Virus record (IMG/VR): IMGVR_UViG_3300017739_000018
Coordinates: 1-50,025 of that record
Direction: 5' to 3' (one strand)
DNA from: a virus
DNA: 50,025 bases
A program made the translations under genes and the position numbers. Shown here in pieces: positions 1-8,095 of this stretch. Below the pieces are notes generated by a model. That model worked only from the letters and a program-made list of their open reading frames with translations, was not told the origin of the DNA and did not search any database. Numbering within the stretch: position 1 is the first letter of the stretch; every line of letters starts with the position of its first letter.

Positions 1-1250
1 AGCGAGGTATTCAAGTCTGATTTATTCGGTGTTCCTGCCGTATTAGGCGCGGCATTTTTGCCAACGTAAATTTTTCCTGTGGTTAAATCTACTGCGAATG
101 TAATTACATTTCCGGTTGACCAAATTCCAGTGGAACTACTTGAGCCTTCGCCGTTTTCGTCTCTATCCCTGTCATTTCCCTGTTGAGCGTACATCGATAT
201 AGAGTCTGTGGTCGGAGCAGTAGTATGGGGCTTAACGTCTGAGTTAATTATACCGATTAAGTTGCGGTTGCCCTGATTCGTCAAAGTGACTTCAAAATAA
301 TACTTATTATCTTTCATGGCTATTGTTGAAAAATAACACTTGTCATTTTGAACATTGACTGCTTTAAGATTTCCATCAGATAAAGTTGCGCCCATAGGAT
401 TACTAGATGGATTGAGGGTAGCGTGATTGTCTGTCGGAGAGTCAGTCATGTTATCTGTCGTAGCAAGTCCATTACTAGAATCAAAATGATTATTTTTTCC
501 AGATGTATCTGCACCGACCGTACTAGACGATGCTGATCCGACAGATGAATTTTTGAACTGAAGCCTAAATCCGTTGTTTCCGAAGGCTAGCCCAGAAGTG
601 TCTTTGGGTATCCAAATACCTTCTTTTGTTTCACCGAAAGAATCTTTATCTAAAGCTGTACCGTCGATAAAATTAACTTCGGTTAGGTAGCCGTCAAAAA
701 ACGAATCAATACTTGCTATTTTTCTAGCTCCAACCACATGCAATTTGCCCGATTGATTAATTTCAAATTCTTCATTTTGTTGAATTTCGTCTTTACTACT
801 TTGAAGAACAAAAGTTGTATCTTGAACGCCATTCACATACACCTTTATGCGATTGCTTGCGGTTCCCTGAGTTGTGTCTATTTCAAGAACAATATTGTAC
901 CAAGCACTTGGGTCTGAATATTTTGTAGTGCTTCTGTAGAACACATGACCGCCACTCGCATCACCGGGTCTGTGTTGAAATTGCAACATATCGGTATCAG
1001 TGCCAAATCCAAAATTGGTGTGGTTGCTGTTATCCGTCCCCGCGGCGAACAAACCTTTTTCAGCAGTTGAATTAACTAATCCTCGTTTAACCCAACAAGA
1101 AAATGTAAATTTTTTTCGATTAGTTGGTGTTCCTGCTGTGAAGTTTAGGTATGCACTGTCATCATCGTTAAAGCGCAAGGAGTTGCTGATTTCAAACGGA
1201 TAAAATGCTGTTGCCGCTTCTCCTGCCCCTGCCGCTTGGATTATGCTCAT
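1..1250 (-). CDS. LamG/SPRY-like tail adhesin, partial
   Basis: Partial gene: the reading frame opens at ATG 1250 and runs off the left end after about 416 codons without a stop. It starts MSIIQAAGAGEAATAFYPFE. Residues about 15-200 resemble a concanavalin A/LamG sandwich (FTFSCWVKRG, AWYNIVLEIDTTQG, IKVYVNGVQD, FFDGYLTEVNFIDG). Residues about 300-410 look SPRY-like (YYFEVTLTNQGNRNLIGI, VITFAVDLTTGKIYVGKN). Such folds bind sugars or proteins and are common at the tips of marine phage tails, so a receptor-binding role is inferred. A GGGGCG ribosome-binding site precedes the ATG, 9 bases after the previous stop. It is the last gene of this leftward tail operon visible here. Confidence 0.8.
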   Translation of the reverse strand, partial: MSIIQAAGAGEAATAFYPFEISNSLRFNDDDSAYLNFTAGTPTNRKKFTFSCWVKRGLVNSTAEKGLFAAGTDNSNHTNFGFGTDTDMLQFQHRPGDASGGHVFYRSTTKYSDPSAWYNIVLEIDTTQGTASNRIKVYVNGVQDTTFVLQSSKDEIQQNEEFEINQSGKLHVVGARKIASIDSFFDGYLTEVNFIDGTALDKDSFGETKEGIWIPKDTSGLAFGNNGFRLQFKNSSVGSASSSTVGADTSGKNNHFDSSNGLATTDNMTDSPTDNHATLNPSSNPMGATLSDGNLKAVNVQNDKCYFSTIAMKDNKYYFEVTLTNQGNRNLIGIINSDVKPHTTAPTTDSISMYAQQGNDRDRDENGEGSSSSTGIWSTGNVITFAVDLTTGKIYVGKNAAPNTAGTPNKSDLNTS

Positions 1251-1259
1251 AGTTCGCCC

Positions 1260-3572
1260 CTAAGTCAGTATGGCTGTCGCCCCGACGAGGATAGTGTTGG
1301 CTCCACTAGCCGCAGTGACGTAATACGTTAAAAAGTAAGTGCCTGTTGTACTAAGAGAGGTTAATACACTAGCGTTAATTGCAACAGGGGTATCAGCCGA
1401 GACTGAGCGATTCGAATCGTTTACAAACTTAATACAGCCAGATTGACCAGCGGCGACGTTAGAAAAGGTTAGCGTGACATCCCCTGATGTTGTGGTCGTA
1501 AAATTATTGCCTACAGCAAGATCGTAAGTCGCATCATTCTCAGCAGTAATAGTACTGCCAACAGCCCGTCCGACTACAGTCACATCATCATTCATGGTGA
1601 AGACTGTTGTACCAGTAGCAATAGACGCTACAGTGCCGTCTGCATCATTCTTAATGGTTACGTCTGTTGAAGATCCCTGTCCGGTTAAAATCAGCCCCTC
1701 TGCGGCAGTGAATCCGATTGCCGCATTGTCGCCAGCAGAGGTATCTCCAGTAGCCTCAACAGTGCCACCAGTAATTACACCCGTAGTAGTGATAGCACTA
1801 GCACCGTTGTTTATAGCACCAAAGCCGCTTGTAATAGAACCACCGTCTAACGCTCCTACTGAAGTAATGTTAGTTTGTGCCGCAGTTTGAAGAGTACCCG
1901 TTAAATTACCGTTGATATTACCAGTTACGTTTCCGACAACGTTACCCGTAAATCCATCTGATGTTACAGTGCCTAATGAGGCACCCCCGTCAGCAAAAGT
2001 AATTGTACCACCATCAGCGTCTAGCGTAACTCCACCACTAGAGTTGAGCGTAACTGTTGTACCTGCAAGTTCTGCTGTACCATCAGCGGTAATTGAAATG
2101 TTAGCGGCGGCGGCGGCAGTATCAGTTGTGGTAATTGCTAATGTGCCATTTGTACCAGCAGTAATTGTAGCGGTGTCATCGGTAGAGCCAGTAAGAGTAA
2201 TTACTTTACCATCAATGGCTACATCATCAGCAGTTACAGAGCCACCAGTGATTGCTCCTGTTGTAGTGATCGTGCTAGAACCATTGTTAATATTACCAAA
2301 GTTACTAGTTATTGATCCCCCATCAAGCGCACCAACTGATGTTACGTTTGTCTGTGCCGCAGTTTGAAGAGTGCCCGTTAAATTACCGTTAATATTACCA
2401 GTTACATTTCCAACGACATTACCAGTAAACCCGCTGGATGTTACAGTTCCTAACGACGAACCTCCATCAGAAAACGTTATAGTTCCGCCATCCGCATCAA
2501 GTACAACCCCACCACTAGAGTTGAGTGTTACTGTAGTGCCCGCAAGCTCTGCCGTTCCGTCGGCTGTTATAGTTATATTAGCGGCGGCGGCATCAGCATC
2601 TGTGGTCGCAATATCTAACGTACCATTTGTTCCTGCTGTTAGTGTTGCAGTATCGCCTGTAGAACCAGTTAAAGTAATGACTTTGCCATCTAAAGCTACA
2701 TCATCGGCGGTTACGGAACCTCCGGTAATAGCCCCGGTAGTGGTAATAGTACTTGACCCAGTGTCAATGTTTCCAAAACCACTTGTTATTGACCCAGAGT
2801 CTACGGCACCTACTGATGTAATCGCACCACCTGTGTATGTTTTTAAATCAGCGGCAGTTATTTGTTTCATTGTGCCGCTATCATTCAGGATAAGCTGATC
2901 GGCATCTACTACTGTAACACTACTAGAAGATGTATTACCGTCTAAAATATTAAGTTCAGCGGCAGTAGAAGTAATGTTGGTGCCGCCAATATCTAACGTA
3001 GTCATACTAACTTCACCAGCAACGGTAACTATACCAGAGGCTAGAGTCATCAAGTCGGTGTCACTGGTGTGTCCTATTGTTGCACCGTTGATATTGATGT
3101 TATCAATGACAGCCTGTGTTACAGCACTGTTTGTACCTAATGTGATTCCGTCTACAGAACCCCCATCTATGTTTGCTGTGTCTGCTACAAGCGCGTCTGT
3201 GGTCACAGTGCCATCAAAGAACGCATCTTTAAATTCTACAGAACTAGTGCCTAAATCCACATCGTTACTTGTAACGGGAACAATTGCTCCATCTTGAAAA
3301 CGAACCTGTTCTACAGTAGAACCCGCACCGCCCGCATCTACGAACACACCTACTCGATTATTGGTGTTGTCTACTACGACTTTATTTAGAGGTGTAGTTA
3401 CACCCGGGTCGCCTATTAGACCAATCACAGGTCCTTCAGCCGCTGTCCCATCGTGCTTATGTCCAGTAGAATTATTAAAAGCGGAAAGAACCTGATTAAA
3501 CTCATCATTTGAGTGTGCCGCTGTTATAGTGTCGCCGTCAGAATACGAGGACTGCCTAGTGTATCCCGCCAT
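1260..3572 (-). CDS. Tail fibre protein with internal repeats
   Basis: A 770-residue protein rich in Gly, Thr, Ser, Ala, Asn and Asp and almost free of Cys, Trp and Lys, typical of beta-helical phage fibres. Residues 1-60 (TITAAHSNDEFNQVLSAFNN) look like a virion-anchoring domain. The centre holds two near-identical 159-residue units and a truncated third, each with GNVVGNVTGNINGNLTGTLQ and a TADDVA(L/I)DGKVITLTGST segment. The C-terminus (TVVGRAVGSTITAENDATYD onward) looks like a compact tip. It probably forms the shaft of a trimeric fibre. The start overlaps the stop of the upstream gene by one base, indicating coupled translation. No enzymatic motif is visible. Confidence 0.8.
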   Translation of the reverse strand: MAGYTRQSSYSDGDTITAAHSNDEFNQVLSAFNNSTGHKHDGTAAEGPVIGLIGDPGVTTPLNKVVVDNTNNRVGVFVDAGGAGSTVEQVRFQDGAIVPVTSNDVDLGTSSVEFKDAFFDGTVTTDALVADTANIDGGSVDGITLGTNSAVTQAVIDNININGATIGHTSDTDLMTLASGIVTVAGEVSMTTLDIGGTNITSTAAELNILDGNTSSSSVTVVDADQLILNDSGTMKQITAADLKTYTGGAITSVGAVDSGSITSGFGNIDTGSSTITTTGAITGGSVTADDVALDGKVITLTGSTGDTATLTAGTNGTLDIATTDADAAAANITITADGTAELAGTTVTLNSSGGVVLDADGGTITFSDGGSSLGTVTSSGFTGNVVGNVTGNINGNLTGTLQTAAQTNVTSVGALDGGSITSNFGNINNGSSTITTTGAITGGSVTADDVAIDGKVITLTGSTDDTATITAGTNGTLAITTTDTAAAAANISITADGTAELAGTTVTLNSSGGVTLDADGGTITFADGGASLGTVTSDGFTGNVVGNVTGNINGNLTGTLQTAAQTNITSVGALDGGSITSGFGAINNGASAITTTGVITGGTVEATGDTSAGDNAAIGFTAAEGLILTGQGSSTDVTIKNDADGTVASIATGTTVFTMNDDVTVVGRAVGSTITAENDATYDLAVGNNFTTTTSGDVTLTFSNVAAGQSGCIKFVNDSNRSVSADTPVAINASVLTSLSTTGTYFLTYYVTAASGANTILVGATAILT
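1869..2345 (-). repeat. Fibre-shaft repeat unit 2 (477 bp)
   Basis: Second copy of a tandem, in-frame 477-bp (159-codon) unit in the fibre gene, running from VTSVGALDGGSI to GTLQTAAQTN. Protein identity to the first copy is very high, while the DNA differs at many third codon positions, so the duplication is not recent or the two have been kept alike by protein selection. Confidence 0.85.
2346..2822 (-). repeat. Fibre-shaft repeat unit 1 (477 bp)
   Basis: First copy of the 477-bp unit, running from ITSVGAVDSGSI to GTLQTAAQTN. A truncated third unit follows the second (ITSVGALDGGSITSGFGAIN to about 1750). The array sets fibre length and is a substrate for recombination that could lengthen or shorten the fibre. 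Confidence 0.85.
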
Positions 3573-5098
3573 TATCTTCTTCCTCCGGGAGTAAATTCAA
3601 TTTGATAGCCTTTTATAGAAATGGGATCAACCCCTGCGGTATCTTCTAAACGTAAACCGACTACAAAGCCGCCACCTTCAACCGTTTGTCGTGCTAGAGG
3701 TGCTCCTGACGCACCATAAGTTGCAGTGCTATACGTAGATTGTGTAGCACCGTATATTGCAAAAGCACCACCAATAGCTAAATCGTAAGGATCAGGCTGT
3801 GGAACATCTGCCGCGTCAAAGTCGTAAAGCAATCTGAATGAGGTGTTTACACCCCCTTCGTTAGTGTAGTTCCAAATCACACGTTGCATAGACTTTCGTA
3901 AACCGGGATCTCCCATCGTATGATCAGGAGAACGGTAAATAGCTTTTATATTTGTTCCGTCAAAAGTGTTACCCGATTCTTGTTGATGAACGTAGTGGTC
4001 GTATCCTGCATGTAGTATTGTCTCTACATTACTAATAAAACCAGAAGTTGCATACGTAGGCTTTAGACCTATTAAGTCAGCGTACTCAAAACCTATACCG
4101 CCTTGTTCCCCGGCTTTTATTACGCCTATTACACCAGCGGCTTTAGCGGTCGGACCATCATCGGTAGGAAAAAACAGTCGATACTGTGATTTTTCTCTAA
4201 TTACTAAAGATGAAATACGTTCTAAAGAAATACCATCTAATCTAGTTTGTATTTGTTTAGACACAGTGCCTAATTCTGTATCACCAATTTTTTCTGTACC
4301 AGCTACCGTACGTAAACCGTCTGGTGCTAGAAAGATTAAATCACCGCCAATTTCTTGGACACTAAACCCATCTGAACACCCTATCTTACGCGTGATGGGT
4401 GCAAGCTGAAAGTTAGCAACAGACTCTCCTGCCAGTTGATATATCTCATCTTTACAAAATACTATGAGCCTATCCCGAAACACTCGTAACTTAACGACAG
4501 GGCTTTCAGTTCTAAATGATCCGCCGCCACTAGCGGGCGTGAAATCTGTTGGATCAAATGGTGCGCTAAAAAAGACTTCAGACGGATTAGCAGATGCACC
4601 AGATAAAAACAAATGTGATTTAAATACTGCACAAAGAGAAGGGTTACTCGGAGCGGGAGACGCACTTATGTCTGTTACGGATGAGTCATTGTAAATAGAT
4701 GCACGATTAGCACCGTCACACCAAACTATCTTTTCTGTCCCATCAAAATTAAATACAGCAAAATCATACCGTCCAGCACTTGTTCTGCCACTGTCAATTT
4801 CAGTCCAGCTACCGGACCCGCTTGTTCCCGTAAATACTTTTTCACCACGCGATGCAACAACTTTTGTTTTATAGATTGCAATGCCTAGTATTTTTTCTGT
4901 TGAGGCAGAAGTCTGCGGGACTATGTTGGTATTAAACTTAGTAAAACCATTTAAACGACGATAGCCCCCCGCTATGTCAGGTTCAAAGTTTTGTAGCTCT
5001 AACGCCGCACCGGGTGGCAAAGAAAACGTATCTTTATTTAAAATTAAACCACCCGACAACCTAACTACATAAGGACTGATAGCAGAAGTATCTGGCAT
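3572..5098 (-). CDS. Tail structural protein, propeller-like
   Basis: A 508-residue virion protein lying between the fibre gene and the adaptor gene. It starts MPDTSAISPYVVRLSGGLIL and has recurring short beta-strand segments (KVVASRGEKVFTGTSGSGSW, FDGTEKIVWCDGANRASIYN, DLIFLAPDGLRTVAGTEKIG) suggesting a beta-propeller, as in nozzle or tubular tail proteins of podoviruses. A role in the short tail, such as a T7 gp12-like nozzle, is inferred from position and fold pattern only. Both ends overlap neighbouring genes by one base, so it is translated as part of a tight block. Confidence 0.65.
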   Translation of the reverse strand: MPDTSAISPYVVRLSGGLILNKDTFSLPPGAALELQNFEPDIAGGYRRLNGFTKFNTNIVPQTSASTEKILGIAIYKTKVVASRGEKVFTGTSGSGSWTEIDSGRTSAGRYDFAVFNFDGTEKIVWCDGANRASIYNDSSVTDISASPAPSNPSLCAVFKSHLFLSGASANPSEVFFSAPFDPTDFTPASGGGSFRTESPVVKLRVFRDRLIVFCKDEIYQLAGESVANFQLAPITRKIGCSDGFSVQEIGGDLIFLAPDGLRTVAGTEKIGDTELGTVSKQIQTRLDGISLERISSLVIREKSQYRLFFPTDDGPTAKAAGVIGVIKAGEQGGIGFEYADLIGLKPTYATSGFISNVETILHAGYDHYVHQQESGNTFDGTNIKAIYRSPDHTMGDPGLRKSMQRVIWNYTNEGGVNTSFRLLYDFDAADVPQPDPYDLAIGGAFAIYGATQSTYSTATYGASGAPLARQTVEGGGFVVGLRLEDTAGVDPISIKGYQIEFTPGGRR

Positions 5099-5757
5099 TA
5101 TACGGCTCTAAAGTAATCTTTACGGTTAATAAGTTCAACTCTCATTCGGGCTAAACCTTCTTTGTAATCTCGTTCTGTTAGTTGGGCAGACTGCAAATCT
5201 GAACGTAATACGTAAGCATAGTATTTAGCTCTGTTCACAATAACATCGTGAAAACGTTCTGGAATTATTGGGGTATCGGTGTTAGCACTTAAATCACTGT
5301 GAGTAGCGTAGTACTCGTAATTAATTGTGTATGTAGCATTTGGCTCTGGGTATAAACCCAACTTTAAATCTGGAGTGAGATAGAACCTCTCAGGTTCAGC
5401 TAAATGATCATCCCCGGGATCACTATTAAGTGCTAAATAAGATTGGTTGTACTCATCATAGCTTAAAAACTTAAGTAACTTAAGAGACTTAGTGCCGCCC
5501 GGATTAAGTATTACAGAGTCTTCATTTAGGGTTTTTAAGTCAGTCTGAAGACTATACTCTCCAGTGCCGGAGGATGTTGTTATGGTATTTGATGAATAAG
5601 TAAAAGGCCACTCAACCTCTGAATTAATAATATCTTTTTGTGCTTTATTAATCAAATCTTTTACAGCACTTTGAATGCCTCGTGTAGAAGCAACAGATGT
5701 AATTACAACCTCATTTAGTTCTAATAAAACAGCGTTTACCAATTGTAAATACGTCAT
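5098..5757 (-). CDS. Head-tail adaptor-like protein
   Basis: A 219-residue protein beginning MTYLQLVNAVLLELNEV, followed by SAVKDLINKAQKDIINSEVE and WPFTYSSNT. The pattern of LV..VL.ELNE, V.D.IN.AQ.DI and EWPF matches adaptor or tail-tube A-like proteins that sit under the portal in podoviruses (SU10-type adaptor family). The C-terminal half alternates short beta segments (YEYYATHSDL) and a helical end (ERFHDVIVNRAKYYAYVLRS). It lies between a small virion gene and the propeller-like tail gene, as expected for a connector component. Family assignment is from recalled sequence pattern, not a search. Confidence 0.7.
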   Translation of the reverse strand: MTYLQLVNAVLLELNEVVITSVASTRGIQSAVKDLINKAQKDIINSEVEWPFTYSSNTITTSSGTGEYSLQTDLKTLNEDSVILNPGGTKSLKLLKFLSYDEYNQSYLALNSDPGDDHLAEPERFYLTPDLKLGLYPEPNATYTINYEYYATHSDLSANTDTPIIPERFHDVIVNRAKYYAYVLRSDLQSAQLTERDYKEGLARMRVELINRKDYFRAV

Positions 5758-6117
5758 TTAAGTTACTCCGGGTGTAAACAACTCTTCTACAGAAACAATT
5801 ACATCAAGAGCATCAGCACTAGATGCAGTTGCTTTTAAAGTGTCTCCAGCATTAAAAATAAAAAACCCCTCTGATAATTGTAGATAAAGTTTTGTATTTA
5901 CTGTTGTAGTATTAGTAATCTTGTAAGTTGCAGAAGCAGAACTGTCTGTCCACTCCAAAGTTATGTCGGCATTACTACCAGCTATGTTTCCTACGTGAAT
6001 TAACTTTATTACGCCCGTGTAGTTTGATGGACAAGTATAAACAGTAGTTTGGTTCGTTGATGTTAACTTAACCCCTATACTTCTTATTTTAGCAGTTGTT
6101 CCATCTAAAATAGGCAT
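5758..6117 (-). CDS. Small beta-rich virion protein
   Basis: A 119-residue protein beginning MPILDGTTAKIRSIG and made largely of Thr/Ser-rich beta segments (GVKLTSTNQTTVYTCPSNYT, ATYKITNTTTVNTKLYLQLS). There is no catalytic motif. Similar short proteins lie next to tail genes in marine phages and are usually virion components. I chose ATG 6117 because it overlaps the lysozyme stop as TAATG, giving translational coupling. An in-frame GTG at 6126 is a possible longer start. Function is not known. Confidence 0.6.
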   Translation of the reverse strand: MPILDGTTAKIRSIGVKLTSTNQTTVYTCPSNYTGVIKLIHVGNIAGSNADITLEWTDSSASATYKITNTTTVNTKLYLQLSEGFFIFNAGDTLKATASSADALDVIVSVEELFTPGVT

Positions 6118-6542
6118 TAGGGCCACTCACCGATACGCATAGCTTCTGATAGTTTATGTGCTCGTTGTCCAACCTGACGCGCCCAGCGGCTATCCATCAT
6201 TTCAATACTAGCTTGAATAAAGTCTTCTTGCTCAATAGCTAACCACATGTTTTGAAACTTAAGCAAAGTTGGAATGCCTAGATTAAAGCCCATGTCTACA
6301 AGCACCCGCTGACGAACAGCATCAAGTTCAGCAACCATCGGCTTTTTACTAAGTAATTCATCTTCTACGATCTTGATATCGTTCTTAAGAAGATACCGCG
6401 CCTCGTCTTCTGTAATACCACGATCTTCAATGTTACGACCTACTCCAATAGTTAGCTTGTCGGCAGTGCATTGGTATGGCTTTAATTCAAGACCTTCATG
6501 TGTAATAAGCTGGTCCTCTAGAGATACCATATCGTATTTCAT
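6117..6542 (-). CDS. Endolysin, T4-type lysozyme (GH24)
   Basis: A 141-residue muramidase-like protein predicted to cut the peptidoglycan glycan chain at lysis. The family hallmark HEGLELKPY...LTIGVGRN is present near residues 15-37, followed by GITEDEARYLL. Relative to T4 lysozyme the catalytic Glu is kept (HEG) and the Thr before IGVG is kept, but the Asp of the E-D-T triad is Cys (PYQC). Engineered D20C T4 lysozyme is reported to keep much activity, so this is probably functional. No signal peptide is visible, so export probably depends on a holin (candidate at 48849-49223). ATG 6542 is chosen because it overlaps the upstream stop as TAATG; a longer start at 6554 is possible. Confidence 0.9.
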   Translation of the reverse strand: MKYDMVSLEDQLITHEGLELKPYQCTADKLTIGVGRNIEDRGITEDEARYLLKNDIKIVEDELLSKKPMVAELDAVRQRVLVDMGFNLGIPTLLKFQNMWLAIEQEDFIQASIEMMDSRWARQVGQRAHKLSEAMRIGEWP

Positions 6543-6793
6543 TAACATTTCCATCTACGCCGAGCCGCAAGACCCCGCTCCCCTTTCCAGTTCTTAGAAC
6601 GAGCACAAAAACTCTTACGTCGTTTAGCGGCCTTACTTCCCGGTTTTACTTTACCTGTTACGGGAGCTTTTAAGTTTGACCCTGTCTCTCTATTGTATTT
6701 AGCACGACCTTTTGCGGTGAGTCCAGCACCCTGCTTTACAGAACGCTTTTCACCCCGTTTAACAGATAGACTAACGTTTTTTCGTCTTGCCAC
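6542..6793 (-). CDS. Small basic protein with KSFCARSK motif
   Basis: An 83-residue, very basic protein (about one third Lys/Arg) starting MARRKNVSLSVKRGEKR and ending in a conserved-looking block KSFCARSKNWKGERGLAARR with two Cys. Related short proteins recur in marine phages next to lysis and capsid genes, but their function is unknown to me. It overlaps both neighbours (22 bases with the upstream gene, TAATG with the lysozyme). The charge suggests binding to DNA or RNA, which is inference only. Confidence 0.65.
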   Translation of the reverse strand: MARRKNVSLSVKRGEKRSVKQGAGLTAKGRAKYNRETGSNLKAPVTGKVKPGSKAAKRRKSFCARSKNWKGERGLAARRRWKC

Positions 6794-7034
6794 GTCCGGT
6801 CCTTACTTTTGCTCGCCTTGTATTAGCTACAACAGTTTTACCCTTGGCACCTGCCGCCTTTTTCTTACGGGCAGTTTTAGCTCTCTCGCTTTGGGACAAA
6901 CTTTGCGCTTTCTTTTTGGGTAGACAACGATCAGGGTTTTTCTTATCTTTGGATGTTCCACAAGGCCCTTTTACTTTACCGTCTGTTCCAATACGGACCC
7001 ACTCTTGTTTTAACCACTGTTTAAGCTGTCCCAT
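6771..7034 (-). CDS. Small basic protein, GPCGTSK...RCLP motif
   Basis: An 87-residue protein with an N-terminal amphipathic stretch (MGQLKQWLKQEWVRIG), a cysteine-bearing core (GPCGTSKDKKNPDRCLPKKK) and a C-terminal tail made almost wholly of Lys, Arg and Ala. It is the third gene of a four-gene block of tiny basic proteins under the promoter at 7581. The tail resembles nucleic-acid-condensing tails. No enzymatic motif is present and the function is unknown. Confidence 0.65.
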   Translation of the reverse strand: MGQLKQWLKQEWVRIGTDGKVKGPCGTSKDKKNPDRCLPKKKAQSLSQSERAKTARKKKAAGAKGKTVVANTRRAKVRTGRGKTKKR

Positions 7035-7035
7035 A

Positions 7036-7320
7036 TTATGCCTTTTTACGTGCGCGTCTAATTGCTTCTTTACCGCGTTTTGCTATTTTAGCTTGCTCTG
7101 TTTTACCAGCTACCTTAGCACGTTGCTCAACAACGGTAAGTATCTGTATTTTACGTGCAAAAGATTTACCGCTATTTTTAACACGTTTTACTGTGTTTCG
7201 TGCATCTTGCACAGTAGCGTATTTTATTGGAACTGTATCTTTAGGATTTTCGTCTGTGTACAGTCTACGACTACTACCTTTAGGTTTTTTACCTGTTCCT
7301 GCTTTGGGGTCTTTTTTCAT
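7036..7320 (-). CDS. Small basic protein, RRLYTDENPKDTV motif
   Basis: A 94-residue Lys/Arg-rich protein with a conserved-looking segment (SRRLYTDENPKDTVPIKYAT) followed by a predicted helix (VQDARNTVKRVKNSGKSFAR) and a basic end (GKEAIRRARKKA). Its ATG overlaps the stop of the upstream gene by one base and the downstream gene follows after one base, so it is clearly part of a coupled block. Function is unknown; nucleic acid binding is a guess from charge. Confidence 0.65.
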   Translation of the reverse strand: MKKDPKAGTGKKPKGSSRRLYTDENPKDTVPIKYATVQDARNTVKRVKNSGKSFARKIQILTVVEQRAKVAGKTEQAKIAKRGKEAIRRARKKA

Positions 7321-7550
7321 TACCTACCCCTACGCTTACCACCTTTGGACTTTTTAGCGTAGTTGGGGTCTTTACAGTACTTTGATGCGGCTAGGTTTGC
7401 ATATGCTGACGGGTATGTATCAAAGGTGCGTTTTGCCCAAGCTTTTCCTTCTGGACATATCTTACCTTTGCTTTTTGTTTTTGACTTGCCACCTTTAGCC
7501 ATTGCCGCTCGAGCTTTAGCAAATCGTTCTGTATAACCTAAGTGTTGCAT
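7320..7550 (-). CDS. Small basic protein, ICPEGKAWAKRTF motif
   Basis: A 76-residue protein, first of four small basic genes. The core KICPEGKAWAKRTFDTYPSA followed by YANLAASKYC is a pattern I associate with short proteins of marine viruses, without known function. The leader is only about 24 bases: promoter -10 at 7581-7586, start at 7550. The only Shine-Dalgarno candidate is the GGGGG at 7558-7564, which lies inside the ACCC/GGGT hairpin, so translation may be controlled by that structure. Confidence 0.7.
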   Translation of the reverse strand: MQHLGYTERFAKARAAMAKGGKSKTKSKGKICPEGKAWAKRTFDTYPSAYANLAASKYCKDPNYAKKSKGGKRRGR

Positions 7551-7573
7551 ATGGGTTTACCCCCGGCGGGTGT

Positions 7574-7609
7574 TGATGAGATCGTAAACTATGAAACTCT
7601 TTATGTCAA
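7574..7609 (-). promoter_or_regulatory. Sigma70-like promoter A
   Basis: The minus strand reads TTGACA (7609-7604), exactly 17 bases, then TACGAT (7586-7581). This is a consensus -35 and a 4-of-6 -10. Transcription should start near 7574. The first transcribed bases contain ATCAACACCCGCCGGGGG, shared with promoters at 18565 and 23314. The spacer and flanks also form an inverted repeat (GGGTGTTGA at 7568-7576 with TCAACACCC at 7606-7614), a possible operator. It drives the small basic genes, lysozyme and tail genes. Confidence 0.75.
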
Positions 7610-7630
7610 CACCCCGTAAGATGTTGACGT

Positions 7631-7652
7631 AAAGAAGGGGCCCAAAGGCCCC
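7631..7652 (-). terminator. Terminator after capsid genes
   Basis: Six-base perfect stem GGGGCC/GGCCCC with a TTTG loop (7637-7652), followed on the minus strand by TTCTTT. It lies just beyond the stop of the gene at 7660 and before promoter A. The uridine tract is interrupted, so it may be leaky. It would reduce read-through from capsid genes into the lysis/tail block. Confidence 0.6.
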
Positions 7653-7659
7653 GACTTAT

Positions 7660-8082
7660 TTAGGCAAATGTTGCCGCAGTTTCGGCAGTGCCGAGTTCCG
7701 CGATAACAGCAAATACACGGACTTTACCGTCGAAAGTTGCTGTATTAGCAATCAAATCGATAGTGTCAGCCGCTGTGTATAGCTTCATTGTGCCTGCGGC
7801 ATTGTTGATTTCGTGCCCAGTGGCAGTGCCATCTAGAGCCGCAACGTATAGATCATCATCAGTATCGTCACCGAGGTCAAGAACTGGAGATCCAGTTGAT
7901 GCCACCGTAAGAACTTCAACGCCTGCCGCTAACACAAGAGTATTAGCTTTCATCTCTATTACTTCAACTGAGTCAGAAGTAGTCAAGCTGGTAGACGAGA
8001 AATCTAAAACGACTTCAACAATTTGAGGTTTAATGCCGAGGGGGACTCCCGCAACGGCACCAGTAACAGTATATGTAGCCAT
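7660..8082 (-). CDS. Putative head decoration protein
   Basis: A 140-residue protein directly after the major capsid gene (13-base gap). It is rich in Ala, Thr, Val and Asp with alternating beta segments (MATYTVTGAVAGVPLGIKPQ, KVRVFAVIAELGTAETAATF) and has no Cys or Trp. Size and position fit a capsid decoration or stabilisation protein, as found after coat genes in many phages. This is inferred from context rather than from a recognised motif. Confidence 0.6.
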   Translation of the reverse strand: MATYTVTGAVAGVPLGIKPQIVEVVLDFSSTSLTTSDSVEVIEMKANTLVLAAGVEVLTVASTGSPVLDLGDDTDDDLYVAALDGTATGHEINNAAGTMKLYTAADTIDLIANTATFDGKVRVFAVIAELGTAETAATFA

Positions 8083-8095
8083 TATTTAGTCTCCC

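Noticed and set aside
1594-3297. Four plus-strand open frames of 98-175 residues opposite the fibre gene
   Set aside because: Pro/Val/Ser-rich mirror images of a low-complexity fibre gene, without ribosome-binding sites; shadow frames caused by biased codons.
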